The notes under the pieces: generated by a model
What the model saw: only the letters and a program-made list of their open reading frames with translations
Database searches by the model: none
What the model was told of the DNA's origin: nothing
Source: Mortierella sp. BCC40632
Taxonomy: Eukaryota; Mortierellomycota; Mortierellomycetes; Mortierellales; Mortierellaceae
Direction: 5' to 3'
NCBI GenBank assembly: GCA_011634665.1
Contig: WAEK01000003.1
Location: 2,326,001 to 2,390,000, forward strand
DNA length: 64,000 nt
Made by a program: the position numbers and the translations under genes
In this document: positions 1-12,064 of the stretch, piece after piece
Position numbering within the stretch: position 1 is the stretch's first letter
Layout of the letters: each line of letters opens with the position of its first letter

Positions 1-48
1 GCTCTGATCCACACCTGCCCCTTCCTTTTCCCTCCCTTTCCCTTTCGA

Positions 49-101
<53 letters not shown>

Positions 102-675
102 GCTCTCTTACTCGCCCCCCCTACGTCAGAGGCATGGCAGTCATTCGGCGCACCCACCCCATCTTCTAGCACGCGTCGTTTTTCCTCTTTATCATTTCTC
201 TTTCCTCCCCTTGTTCTCCTACTCCCCGACTCTGCGGCTCTACTCAGCCCCTGCCTGTTTGCTTGTTTGCTTGCTCGTCTGCCTTTTTTTTTTCTTCCTC
301 CCCTGCCCCTGTTCTCTATAAAGCTGAGTCCTTTACTCACTTGGCCAAGAGCAAAAGTAGGGAAAGAAAGAGAAAGAAAAAAAAATCGCAAGGAGAGGAG
401 CGCCGTTGTACCGCACAACAACAAAGACGTCTCAATGTTCCAGTGGGGATGGGATGTCTAGGCCTTGCAGCTTACCCACTGTAGCACACACCAATCGACT
501 GTGTGTCTGGGAGGTTACGGGAACAATTTTCCTTTTTCTTTTTTTCTTTCTTTCTTCCATGGTGGGTGACAATTGCCCACGCGGATCGAACCGGCATGCT
601 AACTGAGCTCTTTGTTTCTCTTTTCCCCCATGGTCCTAAAAAAACAACAACAATAATAATAATAACAATAATGGC
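1..675. other. Intergenic / 5' flank of the TBC gene
   Basis: No supportable gene. The stretch holds a (CT)n microsatellite, pyrimidine-rich DNA and an AAC/AAT-rich tract directly before the TBC gene start. An additional 5' exon of the TBC gene here cannot be excluded. Confidence 0.5.
52..98. repeat. (CT)n microsatellite, about 47 bp
   Basis: An uninterrupted CT dinucleotide run. The long open frame across it encodes only Ser-Leu repeats and is not a gene. Confidence 0.95.
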
Positions 676-3600
676 ATGCTAGTCACTATACCCTCACTAA
701 AGCCTTTGGAACCAAAGCCAGCCACAAGAGCCACCCCAGTGATCGCCGAGGAGGAAGATCATATTGCAGCGTTTAAAAGAATGTTGGACGATATCCTTGA
801 CAACGCCTCGACAGACACGCTCACGCACGGTCTCGAGCCAAGTGCTCACTCCGGTTCAAAGGCCACTCTCACCAGTTCTGCCTCTGCATCACATTTGGCC
901 ATCTCCTCCACGACAGAGCGTGCTCGGTTGACCCGGTCCACCACATTGGGCTTCTTGTTGCCCCAGCCCAAGACGCATTTGGAGAAGCTCAAGGAAATTC
1001 ATAACGGCAATCGATCGGAGATGACTTCTTCGAATGCCGTCGACCAAGACCTTTTGCACAAGCTTGAAGAGCAGAATAATCAATTGCCGCCCCAGGTACA
1101 ATCTTCTTTCGTGCTAATTGCGTCTAATTGCATTCTCTTATTATCTTCATTATTTCTTTTCCACCACAAGCGATATCTAACCGATAAGAGGGAAAAAAAA
1201 ATCAATTGCTCTCATTTCCCACATAGGAGTCGGCTTCATTCCTCTTGGCTAGACTGGAAAGACAAACTGGATTGTTGGAAACGGACCCCAAGTCTGTCTG
1301 CATCGAGTCCAAGTCACTCCAAGGAAATCTCAGCACACTCCATCGTTTGATGGCTGAATCCACTTCGGAGTTTAATGGTTCTCACATCAACAATATCCAC
1401 AGCATCGCCACCCATCAGAGCACCGAGCCTACAGCTGCATTGATCGATCAAGAGGCTTCTCAGGAGGCTGAATCCCGAGCGGAGGAAATTGATTGGGAAT
1501 TCTGGGGAATGCTTCTTCAGGACTATAATGCCGTGGCGAGCAAGTTGCCTCATTTGTTGGCAGCTCGAGTTCGTCGTGGTCTTCCTCCCAAGTTGAGAGG
1601 ATTGATTTGGCAATCCATGTCTCAGGCCTCGTCGACTTATTTGGAGACAATGTATTCACAACTGGTCAGTGAATCCTCGCCCTATGAGCGAGTGATTCAA
1701 CGAGATTTGGCCAGGACCTTTCCTCAGGTGGCCATGTTCAAGGATGAAAATGGAGAGGGACAAAAGATGTTGAGTAATATCCTCAAGGCCTATTCGCTCT
1801 ATGATCCTCACGTCGGATACTGCCAGGGACTTGGATTTTTGGTTGGACCTTTGCTGATGAATGTAAGTCTTTTTTTTTTTTTTTTTTTCATTCTCTTTCC
1901 TCTGCTCTTTTCGTTTCTTTTCTTTTCTGCTTTTATCGGGTCAACTGTTTTTACTTACTCTTCTACTTGTCTTCTATCTCTAGATGGGAGAGAGAGAGGC
2001 TTTTTGTGTGTTTGTCCGATTGATGGAAACCTACGATATGCGCACCATGTTCACATTGAACATGGAAGGTCTCCAGCTTCGTCTCTACCAGTTCTCGGCC
2101 CTGTTGTCTGAGCACTTGCCAATGCTTCACACCCATCTGGCCTTCCATTCCATCAACGCGACCATGTATGCGTCCCAGTGGTTCCTCTCTCTCTTTGCTT
2201 ACACTTATCCCTTGCCCTTGGTCATGAGGATCTATGATGTTGTCTTTTCCGAGGGAGCACCTGAAACGATCATGCGTGTTGCCGTGGCTTTCTTGAAAAA
2301 GAATGAAGAGAGGTTGATGCAACTCCAGGAGTTTGAAGATCTGTTGGACGTTTTGTCTTCCAAGCTCTACGACGTGTACGAGGACGACGCAGGTGAGGTC
2401 ATCCGGGATGCCATGGCACTCTCGACCAGGATCACCAAGGAAAAGCTTGATACACTTGCGATCGCCTATGTGGCCGAGTTGGAGGATCAACAAAAGAGGG
2501 CCGGAGAGGTGACGAGCCAACGGTTCAAGGACCATTTCGCCAAGGAGACAGTGGCTCCTCTTCCCTCCAACTCTGGATCGTCCAAGCCCTTGAACAAGTC
2601 TAGGCTGTCTCGAGGCGCGAACCGATTGTCGATCGCTGCTTCGTTTGGCTCCAGTTCTGCTCTTCTTTACTCGGGTAACGGTACGAGTGGCAGTGAAAGC
2701 AACAGCGAGGATGAGAGCACCACTGCTGCCACCACACCTCAGGGACCTTCTACTTCAGAGAACCGTCCTCGATTCAGTATGTCTTCAGATGCCATGCTTC
2801 TGGAACAAATCCAGGATCTTGCCAAGGCCTTGTCAGCACTGCAGCGTGACCATGTCGAGACCACGGAGGCCCTTGTCCAGACTAGAATGGAAAAGTCGCA
2901 GTGTCTGGACGAGGTGGACAGCCTTCGTAAAAAAGTGGCCGAGATGGAACGTCAACAGAATCGATTTTCGATGATGAGCGTCGTTGCTCCATCGGTGATG
3001 AGTCAAAGCGACGCTGCCTCGTCCGTGGCCATGTCTCCTCGAACAGCCACTCATGATGAGGCCAAGATTCGTCCTGGCTCGAGCTGGTCGAACCACTCTC
3101 AGGAGGACGATGATTACTATGACATCCACAAGACCTCGTCCGTCTCCTCGCTTAGCGTTACTCAGGACGACATCTCGAACCGTCTTTTAGTGACTGAGCG
3201 AGAGTTGGCACATGTCACCTCTGAACTTGTGACGGCCAAGGTGACCATCATGGAGGCCATGAACGAAGCCGAGTCGCAGCGTACCAAGGCCCAAGCTCTT
3301 GAAAAGGTCCTGATGGATTCCCGAGAGGCATTGAGGATGCTTCAGGAGCAGCAGATGACCCTTCAAAACTCCAAGTTGAATATGATGATGGAGCGAGACA
3401 ATTTCCGTCATGAGCGTGCTGAGTATGAGAAGCGACTGTCCATTGTTCAGAAGCAACTTGAGGACAACATGACCTTGTTGAGCAAGGAAAGACTGGAGCG
3501 ACAGTCGTTGCAGGAGAAGGTCAAGGAACTGGAGATGAATGCTGCCTACGCGGCTGCTAATGCGGGAGCCAATTTGAGACGAGGTCGTAGCGTCCGTCAG

Positions 3601-4062
3601 TCCCTGAATGAGGTGGCCATGTACAACATGCTCAACCGAGGAGGATCGCCCTCGCCCTTGACCCCGACTCAGATGACGTTTATGCCAGAGGATGGAGCTC
3701 TTCAGTCGCCATTGTCTGAGCAGGGCTTTAACATTAGTCGACGAGGATCGGATGATTCACTTGAGGGTTCTGTGGGCAACCTCCGACGAGGTAGTTCGGA
3801 TACGCAAACGTCTTCGACCTCTGCGAGTGGAGGACGAGATTCGATTTGCTCCGCACGACCCACGGCGATGGTGAGGAAAGGATGGCCAAGTGAGAAGGCA
3901 GCGAGTGCAGGTGTGGTACCAAGTGCGCCTACGACGAATCTGTATGGAACACGCAAGTTTATGGTTGCGGCCGAGAATGAGCCAGCCAAGCTCAAGCGGA
4001 CGGCCTCGACCCGGAACAGTGTCTTTGGATCGTTGGGTTTCCGTCGCGCCGAGACTTCATGA
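676..4062 (+). CDS. TBC-domain Rab GTPase-activating protein (Gyp5/EVI5-like)
   Basis: Three exons give about 1044 residues: 676-1095, 1227-1862 and 1984-4062. Both introns are GT-AG and phase 0. The TBC domain spans roughly residues 250-460. It carries the arginine-finger motif IQRDLARTFP (about 297) and the glutamine-finger motif YCQG (about 338), the two catalytic residues of TBC GAPs that stimulate GTP hydrolysis by Rab proteins. A Ser-rich linker follows, then heptad-like coiled coil (about 625-870), then a Ser/Arg-rich tail. TBC plus long coiled coil is the layout of Gyp5/EVI5-type GAPs acting in Golgi and secretory traffic; this assignment is inference. Intron 2 starts with a long T run after GTAAGTC. 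The ATG at 676 is the first in frame, but an out-of-frame ATG five bases upstream and an AG at 681-682 leave room for another first exon. Confidence 0.9.
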
Positions 4063-4377
4063 AGAAGAGAAGCAATGACGACGACGACAATAATAATAAC
4101 AAAAAAGGCCGCATATATGTAATTCACTGTTTACATTTTCTTTTTCTCTCCTCCACACCAACAACTCCATTACTCTCCTGTAAACTATCACTCCTTTTTT
4201 TTTTCCCTTTCCCAATCTTTTTGCCACAACGTGGATTCAGGTGTTCTCTTGTTTCCATGACCCCTTTTCTCTCCACCCAACCTAGTTAACTACCATATAT
4301 ACTCCCAGTAATAATAAAAAAAAAAAAAAAAAAAGAAAAAGAAAAAAAGCCATGCTATCAGGCAAAGAGAGATAGAT

Positions 4378-4437
<60 letters not shown>

Positions 4438-4683
4438 TCGAATTGCGGGGCTCTAAACCCCTGAGAAGTCGAGTCGAACCACTTTTTTGAACAAATCAAG
4501 GCGAGAAAGGAAAGCTCACTTTCCCCTCCCCATGATCTTTGTCTAGCAACTCTCTCTTTCTTTCTTTCTTACTTTCTCTCTTTCTTTCTTTTTCTTTTTT
4601 CCTTTCTCTTCTTCTCTTTTTTTTTTTTTTTCTTTTTTTCAGTCTCCCTCCATTCCCATCATCATCATCTGCTTGCTTATTTT
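4063..4683. other. Intergenic between TBC gene and mevalonate kinase
   Basis: Holds an A-run near 4317-4334, a (GA)n microsatellite and pyrimidine-rich DNA. The missing first exon of mevalonate kinase should lie here or just upstream, but I could not place it. Confidence 0.5.
4385..4434. repeat. (GA)n microsatellite
   Basis: About 50 bp of GA dinucleotides between the TBC gene and mevalonate kinase. Confidence 0.95.
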
Positions 4684-6426
4684 ACATCAGCTCCAGGAAA
4701 AGTCATTCTCTTTGGTGAACATGCCGTTGTCTATGGCAAGGTAAAAATAGACTCTTCTCTATCTCTACCATGCTGTAACCTTCGTTCAGGAACAAAAAAA
4801 AAAAAACCTTTGAGATTTCCGTTTTTCTTTCCCCACCATTTAGGTCGCGACAGCAGGGTCATTGGGACTTCGTTCATATACATTGATTCAGAGTCGGTCC
4901 GACAGAAGAGTTCAGGTGCATTTGCCCGATGTTCAGTTGGAATGTTCTTGGGGTGTGGATGATGTCCCCCGACAGGCTAAATGGGAAGGTAGATATTCTC
5001 TCGAGCTCCAAGTATACTGCAATTCTCTGCAAGTATACCTCCAAACTCACCTTCCAACACGCGTCTACTCTTTTTCTTTCTTTCTTTCTTTCTCTTTTAT
5101 TTCTAATAAGGCTACCCTTACCCACCACCAACCATGGACACGGACTTGCTCGCCCTCCTTCACAAATTTGTCAATCTCAGTGAACAAACCAACCGATCCC
5201 AAGCAGCTGTCGCCCTTCTCTATCTTCATTCTTTCCTCACCTCGGACAGGACTATGACCCAGGGATATGATTTCAGTGTCCGATCTACACTTCCTGTCGG
5301 TGCTGGCTTGGGATCTTCGGCTTCGTACAGTGTTTGTGTTGCCACGGCTCTGTTAAAGTTGAATGGAGTTTTGGATGAGGAGGCGTTCAGGACGGACAAG
5401 ATGAAGCAACGGGATTTGGTCAACCAATGGGCCTTCCAGGCCGAGAAGGTGATTCATGGCAACCCTAGTGGAATTGATAATACGGTCAGTACCTTTGGAG
5501 GTGCTGTCATGTTCAAGAAGGGTCAGATCGAGCCCATGCCTGGGTAAGGAGCCTTTTTTTTTTTTTTTTTTTTTGCGACGAAAAAAAAAAAAAAAAAAAA
5601 GCTTGGTGAAGGATTGTGAGGAGAGAGACATATGAGTTAATCCCTTTTCTTTCATATTTCTTTTTTGAACAATGAATAACGCGATTAGATTCCGGTCATT
5701 GAGGTTCTTGTTGACCAACACTCGAGTCCCAAGAGAAACTCAGGTCCAGGTGGCCAATGTGAGAAAGTTGCGCGAGAAGGTTTTTTTTTTTTTTTTTTTT
5801 TTTTCGGTCATTTTTTATTCTTTCATTCAATTTCTCATACGTTTTCTCTCTCTCTCTCTCTCTCTTTTTCTCATGGCTTGACTTTCTTCCTAGTTCCCCA
5901 ATATGGTGGACCCAATGCTGGATTCAATTCACGAGATTAGCACTTCTTGCAAGGAACTCTTTAGCAGAGAAGGACTTGATCGTGCCGAGCTCCTTGCTCA
6001 ATTTGGAGTAGGTCACTTTAACTCTTGGACTCTATCCTTTCCACTTTGTGTATTTCTAGAGAAAAGAAGGAACTGACAAAGTGTTGTTCTTATTATCACT
6101 CTACTCTCTCTCTCTCTCTCTCTCTTTTCTCTTCTCCCCAAAACTTCAGGTCTTGGTTGATGTTAACCATGGATTGTTGGCTGCTTTGGGAGTTTCGCAT
6201 CCGGCTTTGGAAAAGGTTCGAGAGATCTCTTCTAAATTGGGTCTCAAGTCCAAGCTCACAGGTGCTGGTGGAGGTGGATGTGCCCTTACCCTAATTCGCG
6301 ATGGTAAGAAAAAGAGAAACAAAGAAAAAGAAAAAGAAAAAGAAGAAAAAAAAGAGAGAGCGATCCTATTAGGAAATTTCTTTCTTCTGCTTGAACGGGT
6401 TCCATGCAAAACACCACTCTAAACAA

Positions 6427-6469
<43 letters not shown>

Positions 6470-6667
6470 CTAATAGATGTGACGCCAGAGACCGTGGCTG
6501 TGTTGAAGGTGTTGCTAGAGTCGGAGGGATTCCAATGCATGGAGACCAATGTGGGTGGACCAGGAGCAGGAATTGTCACCTTGGGTGAATCGATCACTAT
6601 CAACGAGTTTTTGACTCTTGACAAGGCTCTGTTTGATAACCGACAGGACTGGGAGTACTTTTCATAA
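4684..6667 (+). CDS. ERG12: Mevalonate kinase (start exon unresolved)
   Basis: GHMP-family kinase that phosphorylates mevalonate to 5-phosphomevalonate in the cytosolic isoprenoid/sterol pathway. Exons: about 4684-4740, 4844-4988, 5111-5543, 5689-5779, 5894-6007, 6150-6303 and 6477-6667, with matching phases. Diagnostic motifs are SAPGKVILFGEHAVVYGK at the N terminus, the ATP-binding loop PVGAGLGSSASYSV in exon 3, GNPSGIDNTVSTFGG just after it, and the C-terminal GHMP motif KLTGAGGGGCALTL in exon 6. The length fits fungal enzymes. No in-frame ATG precedes SAPGK in the visible exon. The AG at 4689-4690 could be an acceptor joining a short upstream first exon, but no donor for it was found. Introns 3 and 6 contain facing T and A runs (see findings). 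The gene converges on the minus-strand gene at 7113. Confidence 0.93.
5554..5600 (+). repeat. T21-GCGACG-A20 perfect hairpin inside intron 3 of mevalonate kinase
   Basis: T run at 5554-5574, six-base loop GCGACG, A run at 5581-5600, starting ten bases after the donor. In the pre-mRNA this would fold as a 20-bp U-A stem. Confidence 0.85.
6427..6469 (+). repeat. T19A24 palindrome in last intron of mevalonate kinase
   Basis: T19 (6427-6445) directly abuts A24 (6446-6469), which ends a few bases before the acceptor at 6476. It is self-complementary. Confidence 0.85.
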
Positions 6668-7112
6668 ACCGTTGAACAAAAGAGACATTTTAACACGCAC
6701 ACATTTTATACACACATTTACACGCACCATCTCGGAAAGAAGAATGAGAGTCTATACTATACAAAGATAGAAAGAAAGAAGAAGAAGAAGAAAAAAAAAA
6801 GGGACCAGTGTCCTGGAGAAGAACATTCATTCTCTAGCGCATATTGGCGATACCATAAAGATAAGCAAGAGTTTTATCCGCAAGTAAAATGAAGCAAGAA
6901 AAACAAAGTGGGGTGTTGATATATAAATCTACGCTGCTAAAAGTCCAATGATCGAAAAAAAAAAAAAAAAAAAAGGAATAGGTGATAGCAAAAAAAAAAA
7001 AAAATAGAAGGTACAAATGTATAGATCGTTTTCTTTTATCCCCTCTCCTCCCTCCCCTTTTTTTTTTTTTTTTTCTTTTCTTTCATTTCTTTTCTTTTCT
7101 TTTCTTTTTTTT
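6668..7112. other. Convergent 3' intergenic region
   Basis: Shared 3' flank of mevalonate kinase and the minus-strand membrane protein. It is rich in A and T runs. No gene or RNA gene recognised. Confidence 0.6.
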
Positions 7113-8012
7113 TTAAGCAACTCGGTCCAACTGCTCCATCATGACTTCTTCATCCGAGTCCTGGAAGAGCTCTTCGTTCTCCTCCTCATCTTCGTCCTCC
7201 TCGGAATCCAGACTGCTGAACCGGATCATTCTCTCGCCTTCATAGATCAAGGCAATATAACTGATCAACGGCGTGACGATCCCTGTGAGAAATCCATAGA
7301 CACCCTTAAAGACTTCAGGAAATGGCCAAACATTGAAATCCCCTCCAAGCGTTCCTTTATCCTTGCCCACTCCAGAAGCCTTGAGGATCGTCAACAACAC
7401 CACGGTGATGGGCCAAAAGATAATGAACAAGGCAACAATCAGAACCCCGATCCGTTTTCCATGAAATCGAAGAATCTCAAGACATCGTTGTTGGAATCGT
7501 TGAAGGTCCGACTTGCCGATCCCCAAAAGACTACCTCGACGAGATCGACCTCCTCCTAGACGAGATGAACCAGACGTGTTGTGATGTGATCTTGAATAGG
7601 CCGCTCGTTCACCCACTCGACCATACCCACCTCCTGCACGACTGTTTCCTGAATAATCGTCCGAGGAATCATCATCCAAACCCACAAACCATCGAAGCCA
7701 AGGATGGGCATTGACAGGCATACTCAGGGGTTCTACCAAACCCTTTTTCAAATCATTCCTGACAGCAAGTCGATCCAAGAACCAAGTGAACGTGGTTTGA
7801 AGAATCAGTGTGAAAGCAGCATCGGCGGCCAAAGAGTTGGGTAGAGGACCCCAAAGCATGATGGGAGAGGTGGTACGCGAGTACATGAGGGAACCGAGTG
7901 CAAAGTTGATGATACCATCGAGGACCATGGCGCCTAGCATGTGCATCAAGCCGAGGTAGGCGATATGTCGTGGGGTCAAGTACTCGACCACCACAGGTGA
8001 TGGAGACGACAT
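7113..8012 (-). CDS. Predicted fungal multi-pass membrane protein (DUF2456-like)
   Basis: An intronless 299-residue protein starting at ATG 8012-8010. Two hydrophobic blocks flank a polar middle. The N-terminal block (about residues 10-95) has motifs such as GIINFALGSLMY and LPNSLAADAAFT. A Ser/Gly/Arg-rich linker spans about 110-170. A second membrane block (about 185-255) is followed by an extremely acidic C-terminal tail containing EEDEDEEENEE. The N-terminal block resembles the fungus-restricted DUF2456 family as I remember it; no function is known to me. The acidic tail probably faces the cytosol (inference). The nearest upstream neighbour is the MULE element, whose end lies about 960 bp before this start codon. 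Confidence 0.75.
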   Translation of the reverse strand: MSSPSPVVVEYLTPRHIAYLGLMHMLGAMVLDGIINFALGSLMYSRTTSPIMLWGPLPNSLAADAAFTLILQTTFTWFLDRLAVRNDLKKGLVEPLSMPVNAHPWLRWFVGLDDDSSDDYSGNSRAGGGYGRVGERAAYSRSHHNTSGSSRLGGGRSRRGSLLGIGKSDLQRFQQRCLEILRFHGKRIGVLIVALFIIFWPITVVLLTILKASGVGKDKGTLGGDFNVWPFPEVFKGVYGFLTGIVTPLISYIALIYEGERMIRFSSLDSEEDEDEEENEELFQDSDEEVMMEQLDRVA

Positions 8013-8974
8013 TTTGTTTTTTTGTTTGTTGATGTCTTGTTGTCACAACAGGTTGCTTGGCAGAGTGCTGTGTGTGTATGTGCCTTTTTCTCCAAGATGA
8101 GCCTTTCTTTGGTTATCTCGTCCTGGATGGTGATAGGCCTAGACTCTTGTCTCTCTTGGAGCTGGTTCTGCGATGAATAGAAAAGAGTCGAAGCGGTGCC
8201 AAGTACGATGCGTCTCTGACTTTTTTTTTTTTTTCTTTCCTGGTGGGGTGTGGGTGTCAAAAAAAAAGAGTAGGTTCCCAAAGTCCCGAGTCTTTCTGAG
8301 GCCAGGTAGAGAGATATTGTTAGTGATGGAGAAAAGAGAGAGCGTGTGTGAAAAAGTGTGTGTGAAAAAGTGCGAGAAAGCGAAAGAGAATGAATGGGGG
8401 GAACAAAGGGTTGAAAAAGAAAAGAAAAGAAAAATGAGCCGAGTGTCAAGGAGGTAAATGAGAAAGGAATGGTCGAGCTATACAGGGCTGTATTATTATT
8501 TTCTTTTTCTTCTTTTTCTTCTTCTCTCTTTTCTGAGGTGGAGATGACAAGTCGTCCTATAGATTGGCTTCTGCCAAGACATTGAAAAAAAAAGTAGCAG
8601 CAGCAAAAGAACTTTTTTTTTTTTAAAAAAAAAAGCTGGCAACAACGTGTCGCGTCGTGTTGGCAGGGGAGACTGTTTACCTCACTTGTCTCAAAAAGAG
8701 CGAGAGTGAGAGTGAGAGTGGGAGGGAGGGAGGGCTCAGAGAGACCGTGTTGACGAGTAAAGAAGAAGAAGGGAAAAAAAAGGCTTGATAAAGGTTTGCT
8801 GTGATGTCAAAGGAGGATTGATTGTCCCTGAAATTAGAAAGAAACGAACGTGATGAGAGAGTGAGAGAGAGTGAGAGAGAGTGAGAGATGGAAACACATG
8901 GGCTTCTCCTTCTCCTGCGGAATATATGACCAGAACCCGAGAGAGAGAGAGAAAGGGGAAAGGAAAAAAAAAAA
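8013..8974. other. 5' flank between minus-strand membrane protein and MULE
   Basis: Purine/pyrimidine-biased DNA with GA and GT tracts and a T12A10 palindrome near 8614. Presumably contains the promoter and 5' UTR of the membrane-protein gene. No other gene seen. Confidence 0.5.
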
Positions 8975-8996
8975 GAGTGTCCTTATGTTCCAACCC
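8975..8996 (+). repeat. Left terminal inverted repeat of MULE
   Basis: Pairs with 12858-12879 in inverted orientation, 21 of 22 positions; the mismatch is at position 4. Preceded by A11. Confidence 0.9.
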
Positions 8997-9106
8997 CACA
9001 AGGTCGGCATTTTTTAAATTCTGTTACGTCACTTCAAGGACAAAAGTCCATCGCCCACCCATACTCACAATCACTCCTTCCATCACTTCCCTCGCGTCCC
9101 ATAAGA

Positions 9107-12064
9107 ATGGTCAAGTCTCGCATCCAAAGCGAGCTGCCAGCCGAGACAATGCCCCACACCATTGAAGACACTGTTCGAATAAACAACGAAAAGGAAGCTG
9201 CTGAGATCGAGATGCTTGTCGTTAGTAGTCTGCGGAAGCTGGTAAGCCTCCCTTGCCTTTGCCTTGGATTGAATGAAGAAGAGGATGATACACCTTCATC
9301 GGTCTGGTAATCCATATTTTCTCCCTTTAGGCCGCCCTTTTCGAGAGCGAATCAAGTCTAGACTTTCATGATGATTCTAATAGCACCGAAAGCCCTGACC
9401 CTGCCGATGAATGTAGCATTAGTCCGGAAGAAAAAAAAAGACATGGGCAGTTCTGAGGAACGCGAGGCCGATCCCGCTGAAGATGAAATATGTGAGGTCG
9501 AGGCTGATACAGGCTCGATTGATTCCATCTTCGACATTGCGCCCAAGATAGCTATGGCAGAAGGGACGCCGATTGAGGTGAGTAAGCGTAATACTCGACT
9601 ACCTTGGCCCCTCGTTTCAATACGACCGTACACTGAAAAGACCTAATAAAAACAACTGCTTCCGCTAATTCTTCAGCGAATGCAAAACAAATATCTGAAG
9701 ACTTGCACGAGTTTGCGCTAAAGAAGATTCAGGAAAAATTGTTAAAGGATGATTTCATTCAACAAGAAGGACTTCATGTTACAGACAAGGTAGCTCACTT
9801 CACGATAGCCGCCGACAAGTACGGGGAATGGCTACAACAACATCAGGCCGAGATATCTACCAACTTTGTCCAGGTGAAGAGTGCTTACAAGTATGTCAGT
9901 GAGGAGAAGAAAGGAGACACGCGGTCGTACCTGCAATGCCAGTGTGCCGGCCAAAAGCGAGTCATCAAAGGCAGGAAGCTCGGAGGAAAGTCTGGGAAGC
10001 CTAGAGTCCGCAAACAGAGCATTAGGAAAGGATGTCAAATCAAAAATTCGGGTCATTACTCAAAAGGTACCTGGAACAGATGGGACAAGTCAAACTGTAT
10101 GCCAGATTGCCTATCGTTTCGGCCATAATCACGACGTGGGAAGCTTTACTGGCCTGGGAACTCGCCAAAAGTCTGCTGCTATCAAGGAGACTATTAGGAA
10201 GCTTATTCTGGGGGGCTCAACAATCTCTATGGTGATGAATCAACTCACAATGGAGCATGACAAGTTTATGCAGGTCATGCGAGCAAAAGACCGCTTCTCT
10301 CGCGACGACTTTATTACATACGACGATGTCTACAACATCTGGCATTCCGTAATGGCCAAAAAGATGAGGAAAGACAAAGACCCCGTGCTATCATCAATGA
10401 AGTGGATGGAGGAGCTTGAGCATGACGGCGGGTTCACCTACTACGACAAGGAGGACCGAACCAGTGGCCTCTACTTTGGGTTCGCCACAATGTGGCAAAT
10501 GACACAGTTGAAGGCGCATGGAAGAACCATCTGCTTTGATGGGACTCATGACATTTTCGGGTACTGTGCATACGTGCGATTCTTTTTGACTGTCAGCTAG
10601 CTCTCCTCCTTCTTGAGCCAGAGCACTTATATGCGGTACTTCTGTGTGCATAGGCAAAAGACCAATCTTTTTCACCCTCGTCGTCAAGAATACGAGTACA
10701 GGATTCGGGGTTCCAGTGGCATTCCTCTTGACAAAGACAACAGAGAACTCTACCCTCGTTGGATGGCTAAGGGCCCTTCGAAGCAAGATGACTGAAATCT
10801 TTTCCTCGCCTGGCAGCTTGTACACATACAAGCCGAACGCTGTGATAACGGATCAAGGCAACGTTGAGATTCTGGCAATCAAGACGGCTTTTCGCAGAAA
10901 ATCACGTCCCCATTTTTTCTTCTGCGCTTGGCATGTGTATCGTATTTGGGAACGCGAGGCTAGAACTCGTTTGAGTGGCATTTCCCCACCTTCCTGTGGA
11001 GCAGAGAAAAGCTCTGAGGGATGAGGTAGGCGTCGCTAAGATGCCTTTTGGTACTTTCCTAGTGCTATTGGCCACTAACATACCTTGCTCTGTGATAGGT
11101 GGTTGCCGAGCTTCGCATGATCCAGAGAGAGCCTACTCACTCAAAAAGCCATGTTGCGTATTCAAGAGTACCGAGAAAAATGGAAAAAGAACAGACCGAT
11201 CTAATACACTACCTGAACAAGCGATATTTTGGATCAGAGCAAGATGAGGATGTCGCCCGGATTCAGAGCCCTTGGATGCTATGCTATCGACAGGAAGTTT
11301 CGTACTCGTCCATAGACACAAACAACTTTATTGAGTCCTGGCACAACATCCTCAAGCGACATTTCTTCCGAGATCGGCATCAGCGGCGCCCAGACACCGT
11401 CATTTACATCCTGGCTTTCATGGCTGTCCCCCACTTTCAGCAAAAGTGTATCCGTGGTATCATGAAATCAGGTCGCATGAACCCTGCGCAGAAGATTGAG
11501 GCGCGCTTCAGAATTGTGGCCGAAAAACACATTCAAACAAGAGAGTCTTATGGATTTGTTGGTGAACCAATGACGCAGATCAATGATACATTGCTTCGAG
11601 TGGAGTCTTTTACGGCAGAAGGGACGACTTATGACATTCAGATCGATTTTAGTAGACTGGCGTTTGGCGAGATCATCAGCTGTACATGTCCATATTTCCG
11701 TATGAATGCCAGTTCCTGCAAGCATATAGCCCTCGTCATGATTCAAATACCAGAGCTACAGTTACGATGCGATGACATTTATTCTCAAGATCAAGTTGAC
11801 AGGCCGGACAACAAACGCTCATTGTTGGATGCAGCTCATAACGATTACCTGGAGTATATGGACCATATCAACGATCCAGAGCCGGAGCCTAGGTCAAATT
11901 CTCGATCCATCAATTTCCAGCGTCTTGGCACCCTTTTGCCCCTCCTAGATAAAGATGTTCCCCAGGCAGGTGAAGAAGCGATAGATGAGACTCTAGCAAG
12001 ACTGGTCCGCTTAGTCGAAGAGCATACTCAGCTGAAGTTCAAGAGGCAGCGACAGAAATACTAG
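9107..12064 (+). pseudogene. MULE transposase, frame-disrupted (FAR1-type DNA-binding, MULE DDE, SWIM)
   Basis: Recognisable parts in order are an acidic N terminus, a Lys/Arg-rich FAR1/WRKY-GCM1-like region (about 9890-10130), a MULE DDE core and a C-terminal SWIM zinc finger. Candidate catalytic acids are in ICFDGTHD, AVITDQGN and TNNFIESWHNILK. The SWIM finger is CTCPYFRMNASSCKHIAL. Plausible exons are 9107-9241, 9331-9581, 9677-10560, 10661-11025 and 11099-12064. Within them the reading frame must jump by one base three times: at the A9 run 9431-9439, near 10043, and near 10970-10985. Each jump behaves like one extra base. As written the gene cannot make the full transposase; decay or base-calling errors are both possible. 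The family's role is cut-and-paste transposition of elements bearing the TIRs. Confidence 0.85.

Noticed and set aside
545..640. tRNA-like B box (GGTTCGATCC) on the minus strand with D-arm-like GAGCTCAGTTAG
   Set aside because: The T-arm stem does not pair and no acceptor or anticodon stem can be built.
4433..4482. tRNA-like hairpin with GCGGGG/CCCC stem followed by a T-run
   Set aside because: The D and acceptor arms do not form and the T-loop consensus is broken.
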